A DNA stretch of 64,000 nt from Pararge aegeria (GCF_905163445.1 NC_053195.1:424501-488500); one strand, 5' to 3'; positions 23,380 to 35,639 are shown, counted from the first letter of the stretch. Made by a program: numbers and translations. The notes: generated from the letters alone by a model not told the origin.

Positions 23380-23648
23380 TTTTTATAGTAGTGATTGACG
23401 GACCAAGCAGCTAGTCCACCTGATGGTAAGTGGAAACCATAACCTATAAACAGAGCAACACTTCACAGGGCATGCAAGGAGCACGTCCTGCGACATGCCG
23501 CCCTGTGTCCATCAATTTGAGGCGTAGGTGTTAAGCCACATGTGCCTGTAGTTAAACCAGCAACCACACCCTTTAGATCGCTACACAGCATTGCAACAAT
23601 GCTTCTGGGGTACTATCCCGGGCGGGCTCTGTCACAAAAAGCTATCTG
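23380..23648 (+). mobile_element. Family Z element, best copy
   Basis: It begins TTTTATAGTAGTGATTGACG and includes CACCTGATGGTAAGTGGAAA, CACTTCACAGGGCATGCAAG and GAGGCGTAGGTGTTAAGCCA, ending CGGGCTCTGTCACAAAAAG. It is non-coding and its class is uncertain (SINE or LINE 3' end). Six copies in both orientations are in the window. Confidence 0.7.
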
Positions 23649-24265
23649 ACTAACTGAAATGGTTTGATTAAAAACATTTTAACTGCCATACTGCCAAAGT
23701 CCTAACAAGTTAGCTCAATATCATTCGGCTGCATTATCATCTACCAAAGAATCATTATCATCATTATGCATTATCATCTATCTTAGTGGAAATAAAAAAA
23801 ATACTTGAAAGGTGGTTAGATTTAGTCGACCCGAATTAAATCAATTTTCGTTATAGTATATTATGCAACAAGTAAGGTACATTTCACAGTCGATGCGGTA
23901 TTAGGTACGCGAGCTGAAGTGAGCGCGAAAAGAAGCCGCGACTGTAATAAGCAATGTAGTATACCCGTTCGATACCACGATTTGTATCACACTTGCGAGT
24001 AAAAAAAGCAAATCTTTTGAATACGTTCTCAGATTATCACTACCAAATTGCTAAAATGGCTGTTTTTTCATTAAGAAAGTTTCGTAGTCCGCTCTATAGA
24101 TGACGATGGGCTGTTCACGCAATTCTTGCTTCGATTATTATTACCGGCGGAGTGATATCTACTAATATTGCTCTGCTTTCCAAGTTAAACTGGATATTTT
24201 AAATTAATAATCAACAATAAAGCAAAAATATTAACAAAATATTAAGAACGGAAAAGAACGGAAAA

Positions 24266-24308
24266 CGCTACCGTTGCTAGCGCTACCGTTGCGCTAGCAA
24301 CGGTAGCG
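24266..24308. repeat. Perfect 18-bp-stem hairpin
   Basis: CGCTACCGTTGCTAGCGC and GCGCTAGCAACGGTAGCG are exact reverse complements with the seven-base loop TACCGTT. The loop repeats part of the arm. Confidence 0.85.
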
Positions 24309-27110
24309 CTTCAAGGCAAACCGACATACAGCCAGCATCGTTCGACGGATACAGTCTATATAAAAAATATAATAAAGGCTATACTTTCGTATTTTAAACA
24401 TAACTAACTATGAATTGTGAATAATTTGATCAAATTAAACGTTCATTATTTATAATAAGAAAATATATTTTCATTTAAGAACCTTGTATTATTAGCTTAA
24501 TCGGGACATAATAAAAAATCACAAGTGCAATAATGTTAAATAAAACACATCGGTCTTATATCATGGATTATGAGCTTTATTACGTTGTGATAAGGGTCCA
24601 CGTTACGAGCAATTGTGATGAAAGAAAATTATCATATTCTGAGAAGTTTCACTTCAAAAGCAAAATTGTAAATAAGCAAGAAACACTGTCAAACAACCCA
24701 TCATCCCCGAAAGGATACAAGCGCATACGTTTGTCATCACTTGTTCATAAGTAGTCATCTTCAGCAGAACCCAATGGCAAAGGGAATACGCGATGAGGTG
24801 GCGCTCGTATCTCTGATCTTAAACATTGCTGAAATACAAGATTTTTAGCTTCGGGACAACTTTTTTTCTCTGTGCCTCGTCCTTTCTGAGTCCTAGCTGT
24901 TCCAAATACTAAACGTGCAAGTAATAAGTCTGCTTATGATATCCTAGTATATATGATATGAAGATGGGTATAGCGTATTTGAGAAGCGGGTATAGCGAAT
25001 GTTCATTGGCTAGGCAAAGCCGAGGCACACATACTTAATATCTAACATCAACAACATTTCTCTTGACTTGAACTCATTTTGAAATCAATGGGTTGAACAA
25101 CAATCAACATAATATGTTTTTCCGCGTTACAAATGTTCATTTTTTTTTTCAATGAGCAGTTTCCTATCGTTCGTTTAATAAGTTATCTCCTTGGAACCAC
25201 CAAAAATTATCCTGCGCCTGAAAAGCTGTTAAAAAGCACGGAAGCTTGCAAGATTATATAGGTACCTATGAATATATTACATCAACAATTGCAAACAATT
25301 GAATTACCCGAATAAGGAAAAATTACTCTTCTTGAAATATTTTACTTTTATTCATACTGAAGACATGGATGGCCTTACAATCAAAAAATATATGAATATT
25401 AAACAATGAAGACATGGCTGTACAGTAATATACCTTTGCCTTTTCCCTATCGAAAAGAAAATTAAAAAAAAGGTTGCCATGCTCCTTGGTTGCCATGTTT
25501 TAGAGTAAACGATCGTTCCATTTTTAAATTTCACGACAGATATGAGTTTACTGTGTTTTTTTATTGGGCCGCTAAATAACGTCAGATGTAAATTTTCACA
25601 ACACTTTTGCAGGAAGCTGCTCTAATCTATTTGGCCAGTACAGCAATTAGATGCCCACATTATAGTGAGATAGTGAGATCATGACGAAGCGACGTCGATC
25701 CATGTTAGAAGCTGTGGCGTCTAGTCTATTTTTTCTTTTTTCTAGTCTCTGCTATTGTAAACAATGTAAACTTTTTCTTCAAATTGTTCAGAAAATAAAA
25801 AAACACACTTAGATAAAGAAATTATAAATAAAAAAAATATATATGTACCTAAGTATTCCATCGCACTTGTTTTTAATATTTTTGAAACAAACTGAACAAT
25901 AATAAGTAATGAATGAATGAAAGATTGTTTATATTATAGGCCAAGTTAGGAAATTTGGGAGGTTGTGGAAAATTGGGATTACCCCCTCTCGAAAATACTT
26001 GCAATTTCAGCGAAGCGTCTTTAAGATCGATTCTTTATAGTCTTGACGTTTCGTTTTAGACGCGAAAATGCACCCCTAGTGTTACCTTTATACCTTCCCT
26101 AGGGATCTTCCCTCCCTTTCACATCCCTCGGAAAATGTATATTTATTTCGTACAGTGGAAACGTCATTGCGTGGCGCATTGTCTGAGCTCTCCACGAAAT
26201 ATAATTTAAAATCTAAATATATGCTCTTAAAGTTGAATTTTATTTGATCAGTCAGTGTAGAAGGGAAATTGGCATTTACAACGGGAGTAGAAAAGCCAGT
26301 TTTCCGCGGCAGAATTTGAAAATGGAATTTGACGTTATACAAAAACAAAGTTATGATTTACTGCTTGGTGCTTTTTAATTATATCTTAGTCTTGTTGTAA
26401 TAAGGGTTATTTTTCATTGGCTTTTGAATGTGAAAACCTATTTCGGAAGTGTTGCTTTGCACGCTTGGAACACAGACCGCCGGCCGCATTCGTTGATATG
26501 TACCGGCACGCGAATGTTTTTGTTTCATTCTTTTTTTGGAATATTAGTTTTCTTTTTAATGTGACGTTGGATTGTTAAAACACCGATAGGAATGGAGTGG
26601 CCAGTGTTTTAGTGTGACAATTGTGAAAAGAGGTTTTGTTGTGCCGAAGTTTTTACCGTGTGGCCTGTTTTGTATACGAATACTAAAGTTTTAAAGTTTT
26701 ATCAAAGATAAATAAAGTATACAGCTTAGTTAACCAAAGTAAATTAAATAGCTACGTAGTTTCAGACTGTTTACTTCCGAAAACGAAAATAAGGCGAAAA
26801 CAAGGTAAATACCTAAGCAAGTTATTATTTTTAAACTTTTATCAGCGACTTACACTCAGTGCTTTCGTTGCTGCGTGAAAGAAAGTTAAACATACGCAAT
26901 ATAATAATAAGTATTAGTGTTTGATAAACGTGACAATACGTTTTCTATTGGCTGTAACACTTGCAACTTCAAATATTTAAAGAACTTTTATAAGATATAC
27001 CTAAGCGTTTTGATTTTTATCTGATGAAGGTAGATGTGATAAAGTGTAGGTTTCAGAAGTGATGAGTTAGTATTTGTGGGTGCAGGTGGTGTGCGTGGGT
27101 CATTGACCCC

Positions 27111-27124
27111 GTTGCCATGGTGAC
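27111..27124. promoter_or_regulatory. RFX X-box-like site
   Basis: GTTGCCATGGTGAC matches the near-palindromic RFX X-box pattern (GTNRCCATGGYNAC) in a local GC-rich segment. The ATG inside it opens a 34-codon frame on + beginning MVTATSVYVALVAGAAYILA, hydrophobic like a signal peptide. Neither a splice donor nor homology supports a real exon. Confidence 0.25.
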
Positions 27125-27304
27125 GGCGACCAGCGTGTACGTAGCATTGGTTGCTGGAGCGGCGTACATTCTTGCGATTACTTTGGGGTGCCATTGTTTT
27201 AATTATGTTACTACCCTATAATATTTTCTGTATCGTACTTTATTTTTGTCTTCTTTTAAGATATCTTTTTAGAGATCATCTTATCTAGTTTAGATATTAA
27301 GGAT

Positions 27305-27530
27305 AAGATGGCCCAATGGCTCAGGAAGTCATTGGGACTTTAATAAGCCTGAAATGACATGTGCTTGGAGTATTTAGTTCCAGGATTCAATTCACGGATC
27401 CGGCACATAATTGTTGGTTGTTGAGTTTCTCTGTAAAGAATCCGGAATACCCTGAGTTAGGAAGTTGAACTTTTTGAACCCCGTTCCTCGTAGTGCACGT
27501 TAAGCCGTCGGTTCTTAGTTTTTATCAACA
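27305..27530 (+). mobile_element. SINE-like element with degenerate tRNA-like head
   Basis: GATGGCCCAATGGCTCAGGA and GGATTCAATTCACGGATCC are A/B-box-like. The body includes AGTTAGGAAGTTGAACTTTT and GCACGTTAAGCCGTCGGTTC, motifs I associate with a known lepidopteran SINE type. It is a single copy here. Confidence 0.55.
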
Positions 27531-27681
27531 AACCCTGACTCACTACCGACAAAGACGTGTCAGCCAAGCAATTTAGAGTTCAGATACGGTGTTGCGTCAG
27601 AGCGTGGCATCAAAGCATTGGACCGCACGATTGCCAGCGGGGTAGAAACTAGGCTTAGTCGAAGCCTTCAACAGATTGTAT

Positions 27682-28019
27682 TGGATAGAAGCAGGCGTTG
27701 CTTTGCGGAATTCCATGATATAATATTATGGAAATTAGGCTTAATTTGCTATAATCCGCGGAAAGCAGGAGAATCTGTATGGTTTAATTTATAATTTCTT
27801 CAATCCTTATACTCTACACCAAACAGATCTTCGGCACCAAGGAGACGTTGACTTTACAAAGAATAATTGTTGTCACAATTATTCATTATGAAGTCAATAT
27901 CTTCTGAGGATGCTCCTTTTTCGGAGTAAAACGTGTTCAAAGAATGAAGAAATTATAAATTACAACATACAGATTCTCCTGCTTTTCGCGAGAGCAAATT
28001 AAGCTTATTTTTCATAATA
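27682..28019 (+). mobile_element. Foldback element F, copy 3
   Basis: The head TGGATAGAAGCAGGCGTTGC precedes the left arm (27720-27805, AAAGCAGGAGAATCTGTATG). The right arm (27946-28019) is its inverted copy (CAGATTCTCCTGCTTTTCGC). An internal palindrome AATAATTGTTGTCACAATTATT-like lies between. There is no coding capacity. Confidence 0.75.
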
Positions 28020-28489
28020 TCCAGATTTGTCTTTCTTTACCGGAACCAAACCCAATACCTTCCACATTAGGGCAGTAGTAGTAGCGTCACACATATCGTT
28101 TAAATAGGCTTAAGAGGTTTTTACTTTATTTTACACTTGTGTCCCAAAGGTATAACTTGCACTAATAACCCCTTAATTTATAACTTTCAATCAAGATAAG
28201 GGTTGTAGAGGGGTAAAAATAGCCCCTTGTCACTTATCAGCCTGTAGTTCCAATTACAGTTAGTAAATGGCGTAAATAAAACCTTTATAGGGTAGTTACT
28301 TAAATCATCGTTATCTTTTATCATGTGCTTGCTTCGGCCCGCGACTTCGTCTGCTGTTATTCCTATTGTGTATAGTTATTAAGATATTTATTCCTCAAAA
28401 AATTTTCACTTTATAGAGAAAATATTAATTTTAAAACTTACTTACCGGGAGCGTACAATATACGAAGTATACCCATGTATAATTTTTTT

Positions 28490-28755
28490 TTTATTCCACT
28501 GCAATATCACCTGGTGATAAGTGGTGATGCAGTTTAACGGACTAACCTCAAATTGTAACAGTAAATTGTACAGGAACGCTAAATGGCTTATTGCCACGTT
28601 TTTCAGTCGGGTGGTAACTAGCCACGGCCGTAGCGTCCCCCCAGACCAGACTTAAGAAAATTCAGCAAATTATAAATTCCCAAAAGCCCATGCCGGGAAT
28701 CGAACCCGTGACCTCCAACTTAAAACCATGGTGCTCACTGCTGCGCCAGGGAGGT
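28490..28755 (-). mobile_element. SINE family U, full length
   Basis: On the minus strand the head GACCTCCCTGGCGCAGCAGT and GGTTCGATTCCCGGCATGGG are tRNA-derived A and B boxes. The body contains TAGTTACCACCCGACTG, and the tail reaches TATCACCAGGTGATATTGCA. Several other copies are in the window. Confidence 0.75.
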
Positions 28756-29227
28756 CGTCAAACTATAAGATATAATCATCTATTATGTTATATTGCACGT
28801 GAAGTGAGTAGTTAGCAGATTAAACCGAGCAGAAAACAAGAACAAAAATTGGGAAATTAAAGTGATACATTTTTTATTGAGTATTTTTTGGTGAAAGAAA
28901 CGTAGATTTGGCTTATTTTAGTAGTTTGCTGTAAATATGCGCCGATATTCCAAATGAAATATTTATGTAGCATCATTCCAATCTAGGTTTATGATGTCAA
29001 AGGAGGGTTTTCGGGTAAGGTTAGTGTATCCCAGCGAAGCTATTGAAATTTCCGAGATAAGATAGCATATTTTTTTTTTCGTAGGTACCTACTTTCTGTG
29101 TTGTGTAATAAAAGTATATTATTCATTCATTCGTTCATATTATGATATTTCATATTTTTTAATTTTTATATGAAGTTATGAGGTTAAAAAACTAGAATTT
29201 TTTGTAACATAATGTTGCGTTATATTA

Positions 29228-29365
29228 AGATTATTTCATAAACACTTTTGAAATGACAAATCTGTCTGTTTGTTTAGTCACAACAAATAATGTGTTCCAC
29301 CGTATCGAAATACGGAAGGCCAACTCTGCGGATAAGAAGTCGGTAAGGTACCTCTTAGAACAACC
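29228..29365 (-). mobile_element. Old CR1-type LINE 3' UTR fragment
   Basis: CACTTTTGAAATGACAAATC, CACCGTATCGAAATACGGAA and AACTCTGCGGATAAGAAGTC follow the order of the LINE A 3' UTR but with many changes. Confidence 0.55.
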
Positions 29366-29537
29366 ATATCGCTAATAAATAAAATCATCATTAATCATAA
29401 AGGTTTAGTAGTGGAATAAAAAAATTGTCTTCATTCAACCACAATAAAACGGTTGACCACGGGTCTTGTTATGAAATTTAGTTCAACTGCAATGATAAAT
29501 AAATAAATACTATACAATACACCCAATATATACACAC

Positions 29538-29783
29538 AATATACTACGACAATACACACATCGCAATCTAGCCCCAAAGTAACCGTTGCTTGTGGTATGA
29601 GTACAGAGATGACTGATGAATATATTTATGAATGATATACATCAATACTTATAATATACAAATAAACACCCAGACACTGACAAACATTGATGTTCATCAC
29701 ACAAGTATTTTCCAGTTGTGGGGAACGAACCCACAGCCTTGACTCGGAAAGCAGGGTCTGCCCACTGCACCAATTGACCGTGT
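29538..29783 (-). mobile_element. SINE family S, near full length
   Basis: The minus strand runs from a degenerate head (CAATTGGTGCAGTGGGCAGA, TGGGTTCGTTCCCCACAACT) to the tail. Confidence 0.8.
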
Positions 29784-29924
29784 AGAAGTGAAGTCCTCAC
29801 GATCCCTGAATACTATTCTCCAGTTTTTTATGTCTTACGATGAAAGAGATTTTTCTACACTTAGGTAAAAGATGTAGTATGTAGAATTTTGTTACTATTT
29901 AGATATATTAAATATACTTAGTAG

Positions 29925-30110
29925 TTATGTAATATGTTGTACCTTTATTTGACCTATACCACAATTAAATCTTCTTACTCACATCCTGGGGTAGCTGGAA
30001 GAGATCTCTTATAGAGATAAGCTTTCCTTTGTACACTTCATGTATCTTATGTTCACAATCACAATTTATGGTACATAAATAATAAATAAATAAATAAATA
30101 AATAAAAACC
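29925..30110 (+). mobile_element. LINE family Q 3' end with AAAT tail
   Basis: GTAGCTGGAAGAGATCTCTT and ATAGAGATAAGCTTTCCTTT match the 3' end seen at 57496-57645. It ends in an (AATA)n run at 30079-30107. Confidence 0.55.
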
Positions 30111-30175
30111 CGCTGTCCTTTCGAACCCCGAATACTGTTCTCTACCTTATCAAGTCTTAAGAAAAAGCAGTTGCT

Positions 30176-30416
30176 CTTTTTTATAGTATTAATTGACGGC
30201 TCGAGCAGATGGTCAGTTGAAAACCATCGCTAACATACGAGTATAGAGCAACAGTTCGCAGGGCATGCAAGGGAGTTCTACAAATCCTGTGTCTATCACC
30301 CTTAGGCGTAGGCGTTAAGCCTCATGTGCCTTTAATTAAACCAGCTAACATACCCGTCAGACCGGAGTATAAACGTGATGCTTAGCGGTGGGAACAGCAT
30401 GGCGGTATTATTCACC
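30176..30416 (+). mobile_element. Family Z element
   Basis: TTAATTGACGGCTCGAGCAG, CAGGGCATGCAAGG and TTAGGCGTAGGCGTTAAGCC align in order with the copy at 23380. Confidence 0.65.
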
Positions 30417-30484
30417 GAAAACTCTACTACTACTATCTTTTCCGAATGAATTTTCTCCGAAATTCATGATTCATATCTTGCGAG

Positions 30485-30565
30485 AAATTAAATAAGCACG
30501 GCCTACTTCAAAGCAAACTTGTCATTAAGACACTCATTAAATGTATTAGTAACTATGTGATAAAT
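30485..30565 (-). mobile_element. CR1-type LINE coding fragment, antisense to copy B
   Basis: ACTTGTCATTAAGACACTCA and the following bases match the minus-strand end of the LINE A coding region (its CTTGTCATTAAGAAACTCAT). It stands just upstream of copy B in the opposite direction. Confidence 0.5.
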
Positions 30566-30684
30566 GAGTTATAAACATTTGTCATTAATAGATATCCATT
30601 AATTTTATAACGAACACCGTTTTAAAATGGCGGTGTTTTTGTCAAAAAGTTCTTTGAAACAGCATAGATACAGCATAGAAACAG

Positions 30685-31206
30685 CATTTATAACAATATA
30701 GTATTTGTAAGACAACATATTAGTCTTTATAAACAAAAAGTGGATATAAACAGTCGACTTACAAGAAATGGTCATAAATTAGTGACATCTGCATATCGTC
30801 TGCGAAAGGTGCAGAAGTCATTTGTGGGATTGAGTATACGCTTTTATAATATGATTCCTAAGGTAATTTTGGACCTACCAATCCATAAGTTTAAAGAATG
30901 TGTTAAAACACATTTATTACAGCGAGGTTATTATACAATTGATGAGTTTCTTAATGACAAGGTTGCTTGGAAGCATCCGGCTCCGCTTTCATCTCTCACA
31001 AGATAGAAAAATGAATGTTAAAATATAAAATGTAAATTTTTGATGTTGGAAAAGAGCAACTGCTGAGTTTCTTGCCGGCTTCTTCTCGGTAGAATCTGCC
31101 TTCCGAACCGGTGGTAGAGTCACTACACACGGACAGACTTGACGTTTCAAAAGTGCTTGTATTAGGCCTACTTGAAATAAATGAATTTTGAATTTTGAAT
31201 TTTTTG
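30685..31206 (+). mobile_element. CR1/Jockey-type LINE, 5'-truncated copy B
   Basis: Only the last ~100 codons remain. The frame contains VDINSRLTRNGHKLVTSAYR and SFVGLSIRFYNMIPKVILDL, with stop at 31004-31006, followed by the 3' UTR and an (AATTTTG)n tail. By eye the coding part and 3' UTR are identical to copy A (20104-20640) over about 490 bases, so one of the two is very recent or they arose by duplication. Confidence 0.85.
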
Positions 31207-33195
31207 AATTTCATATCTGATGAAAAGAGATAGGAAGTTGTTGTTATGAAAACGTGTATTTAAATTTTCCGCAGAGAAAAATAAATTATTTAATAAAAAT
31301 GCTTACTGGAGCACGGCAACATGACCCTCTCAAAACAATTTTATTAAATCTGTTATGAAATGTATAACGTACGCAAGTTTTGAAATTGTAAGATAATATT
31401 TTAGTTTGTGGTACTCTGAATCTCTCTACCAGTCTGAACTACCTCGTTGGTTTAGTTGTTAGGTAGTATGTATGAAGATCAAGGTTCAAATGGAAATTGC
31501 TAGTTAGTGGGTTTGGCTTTGGCCAAGACCATTGTCTAGACATGAATTAAGATGCACTAAGGAAATATGTAGCTTTAATTTCGTAGCATATGTTAAACTA
31601 GAATTGTAAATTGTGGGTGCCTGGAAAACTCCTAGAACTATAATTTACGTACCGTGCACAGTAAGTTGTAGACCAAGGCTAAAAACACTTTTTTAACCCC
31701 TTTTACACCTGAGCCTAATAGACATAGATTATGCCAGGGTTGCCATAAAAATAAAGAAAAACAATAGGAAATGTTTGCGGCGCAGTCTGAAGTCCCTGAA
31801 TCAACGACACCTTACCCTCTGGGGTATGCACCCTTTAAGTTATTATAATTCGTAAAGCCCCTGCAGACTACACGCGTATTTTATATGCAATTTTTTGGCT
31901 ACGTAGCAATAAAAGTCCACTGCTGGACTAAAGTCCTTTCCCAACAGGTGGGTATGCCCATAATCACCACGCTGGGCAGATGGATGAGTGATCGACGGAG
32001 TAGATAGTAGGAGTTGCACGGAGGACCCGGCTGTCCGTTCTCTGTTATATCTCTCCGTTACTCATATTAACGTTTTTTTGGATATCACTTTTAAAGGGTG
32101 GTAAAATAAGGGAGGAAAGCTTTTACTGATTTTTTTCATTATTGAGTCTCATTTCATATTCAGATAATAGGTTTCTTTTAAAGTTCAGAAAATATTTTAT
32201 CCAAATCTACCGGAATCAAGCAGGCCTGGAAGCACACCCCAATAGCGGACTCTTATAAAATCTGGACTAGAAGCGGCGGTGAGTATTATTGTGAAGCGAA
32301 TTGTAGAATATACACTCGATGTATGGCAGTTAAGTAGGGCTATGAAGCCTCGGTTCAAAAAAGATTTGTCTTTCGACCGTCGAAAAAGTGCGAAATTCGC
32401 GTGCGCGCCGCTCCTGCGCGTGCGCGTGTCGTGCAGACCGGTGGGGAGCACACGCTAATGTAAAAAAATTGTCAGAAAATTTGGAAACTCTTTTAGGGGG
32501 TAGAGGTAAAGAGGTTTTGATAAAGGGGTAAAGAGATATTATGATAGTCCTCTGTTTTTGCGGTAAGAGTCGCCATAGTTCGAATTTATGTTACTAATTA
32601 TCAATAAAAAAATCATATATCAACGTTTTTCACTTTTTAGGGGTGGTAAAATAGGGGGGCATGATATGCTACATTTTGTTATTGCTAAGTCTACAAATCT
32701 GAAATTGGTTACTTAAAGCCTTTACGTAAGTTTATAAAATATTTTATCCAATATGGGTAGATAAGTCATTGATGCACGTACAACCGTCGAGAAGAATTAA
32801 ATGCGGAAACCAGCCCAGTAGTTTCCTTCAGGAAAAGAGAGGAATGAATACGGGATAAATGGATTCTTTAAAATTTCATTTGTAATAATGAAACGCATTA
32901 CATTACTATAACTAAAAACACCAAGGTGGGTTTTTCTGTCTTTGTAGTCATTGGCCGTATAAACTAATAAAATGAGATTAAGGAAATGCCTGTATCTTTC
33001 TTTCTGGAGAAGGGCCTAGGACCCATTGGCACCTTATCAAACTCACTCAATCAAGAATCCTACGCAGACGAAGCATCGGGTTAGCTTTACAAATTTTTAG
33101 AATTTTAAACAGTATTTTTTAAAACTTCACTTTTATAAATCTAATGTAGGTAATAGTGTAAACTTTAGAGTATGTGTCTTTTTGTGACCTGATAA
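31207..33195. other. Non-coding stretch with a LINE T fragment
   Basis: 31895-32050 contains GTCCACTGCTGGACTAAAGT and CATAATCACCACGCTGGGCA, the 3' end of another LINE family (T), also seen at 52985-53095 and, inverted, at 50600-50672. An open frame at 32197-32451 lacks domain signal. Confidence 0.45.
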
Positions 33196-33247
33196 ATCAT
33201 GGGACTGAATTCTGGAGGATATTTCCTCCAGAATTCAGTCCCATGAT
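33196..33247. repeat. Perfect 24-bp-stem hairpin
   Basis: The arms 33196-33219 and 33224-33247 (TCATGGGACTGAATTCTGGA and its exact complement) pair without a mismatch around the four-base loop TATT. Confidence 0.9.
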
Positions 33248-35639
33248 AGGGTAGGATTTTTTTAAATTTCAGATTAAATCTATATTTTTTGGCGGACGTA
33301 GTCGCGGGCAACCGCTAGTATAATGTAAATCAACCTCATGGAATCCAAAATAGTTGCTCACGGAAACTGGTCGATTTCGAATTGAGACAATCAGTTGTCT
33401 TAATATGGACCAGAAAGTCTCGCCATACGTGTAAGGAGCTATAAAATTGCCGTCGGTATTTATTGCAATTTGAAATCACTTACCCGGTGGGACGGACGCA
33501 AAGAGCGGAAAAAACTTAAAAGGGTTATAAGCGCATCCCGCTTTTTGCTCTTTATTCTGAAAAAGGTTAATGGTATGAAACATTGGCAAGAATCGAATTA
33601 GAAAAGCATTTATGCTCGACAATTACTTTTATAACACCTAATGATATTTGAACTACAATAAAAAACTGTTTCTATTTCGTAGCGCGCGGCTTCGTACGTT
33701 GTTGTTCGGTTTTAAGAATCCTGATAAAAGGCAGCCTTTCCAGGGTATAATCGATCTCCATTCCAGAATTCATTCAAATTGGTTCAGTAGATTTGCGTGA
33801 AAGACTAAAAAACATCCATCCAATTCTTTGGTTTGGACATCTGAATTATAATACGTACAATACATGGGTCAGGAACCCACGTTCAACAAATCTTAACCAA
33901 AACAAACGATTGCACTACTGCATCTATGAAAGCCTTCAAGGCGAAGTAAAGATATGGGGTCTCCCCTACCTTATATTAAGCCTAGCCTGAGGCCATCTAT
34001 TAGATGGGTAGCTGTGGCCTGCAGGGGCCCTTTCCCTAGGGCAAGCCCCCTTCCGGTTATTATAATTCTTATTTTGATACGCGGCTGCAAGAGGCGGGGT
34101 GAACGCTTCAATATGCGGCTTGATATTGTGAGCCCATCCGTCTTGGGAGATCTGACTGAGCGATATTTCGGTGAGCGAACACTTTGAACTACCTGTGTGT
34201 ACTTACTATTGAACTGTCTAGTTTTAACACCGAACTCCTTATACCCATATGCTTAATATGACTACTATTATGCTTGCACCATGGGACGTAAAGGGTTAAA
34301 AGATTCGGTGTCACACTTTTCCTTAATAACTTTATATACATTTCTGGTTAATTAGAAATAGATTGAACTCTACCATCCCAAAACACATAATGTTCATATT
34401 ATGAAATGTGATTATGACTTAACACTTCATATGGCCGTTTAATATTACAGTTTTACTCCCAGTTTTGTTTTGATAAAGATTTAATCATACATTTTGAAGA
34501 TACTGAAAGATTTAGGCTAGCCCGATACCATTATAGACTGCATTACCACTTACCAGTAGACATTGAAGTCAAGGTTAGCTCTTCCCTTGTAGTGGAATAA
34601 AAAAAAAGAAAAAAGCCGTATATTTGAATAGAATTATAATGCCATATCAATGTGTTATATCCACACAATAGCATCTCCAACTATCCAAGTTTACAAAGAA
34701 CTAGCTGTTTTTGCGAATTCGTCTCCGATTATTTCGGTTTTTATTAATCCTTCGAAAACAGTTTTTATGTCCGGGATACTGGGTGTGAAAAGTGTCTTAC
34801 GTCCGTTTCCCGGATTTAAACTTTCTCTTTTTTTTCATGCTTATTTTCATGCTTCGTGGTATGTTATAAAGTGTCCTTTGCTAAGCGTATAGAGAAAAAG
34901 ACTATAAGCCCCCAAAGAGGTTTAGTTAGTTTGAAGATTCCGGTTCAGTTTCTTAAAAGATAACATACATGGTATAGTAGACAGCATTTCTCAGCTTCCG
35001 ATCTAATCTTAGACATCCCTCTGCGAAAATACAAACACGATGCAATAAGTCGTCGCTAGAGTGACCAGGGCTCACTGTCTACAGCAGGGATGCGGAGCGA
35101 AGAATTTCGATATTTCTTACACACAACTCTCTCAGGAGCTCGGGACATTGTATCTTAAAAAAAATGTATCGTTAAGCCCTTTTCATTCTGAAAGGAGACC
35201 AGTGGCCTTTTATTCACCCTTAATATGTTGATAATGATGAGTATTTGAGTAGTCCCTCTTTAACTAGCTTTATATATTTCTATAGATTTTACGGCAGGAA
35301 CCTATCCCAGATAATCCTGACACCTGGTCCCACTACTCAAGACGGAAGCATTGATCGGCCGGCAGCCGAGGGTTGGTAATTGCTTCGCACCTTGCCCTGG
35401 TGTGGTGCAGGCGGATCGAATTTCTTGACTTCATGCAATTCCGAGGGACCCGTGTAGAGTAATAATAATGTTCCCAATATATTGCAACAATATTTGGTGA
35501 TGCAACCTTCTACAATCTACTCGATCCTAAAGATGAATATCTCATAAATATTTATATCTAGCTAACTTGCTCTTTGTATGCTTATTTTAGGTTATTTTGT
35601 TCATCAATTTATTAATTTGTTTTGGTCACTGTTAAATGT
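33248..35639. other. Non-coding stretch with repeat ends
   Basis: 33283-33322 (GACGTAGTCGCGGGCAACCG then CTAGTA) is the end of a widespread non-autonomous repeat, as is 33680-33800. 34500-34600 is a SINE U 3' fragment. 35160-35245 is a SINE V fragment. Open frames at 33793-34187 and 34650-34892 have no domain signal. Confidence 0.4.

Larger units (their letters stand above)
23649..27304. other. Long non-coding stretch
   Basis: There is no convincing gene. It contains the 24266-24308 hairpin and a short GC-rich segment at 27080-27190. Open frames at 24533-24754, 25352-25534 and 26088-26348 lack domain signal. Confidence 0.4.
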
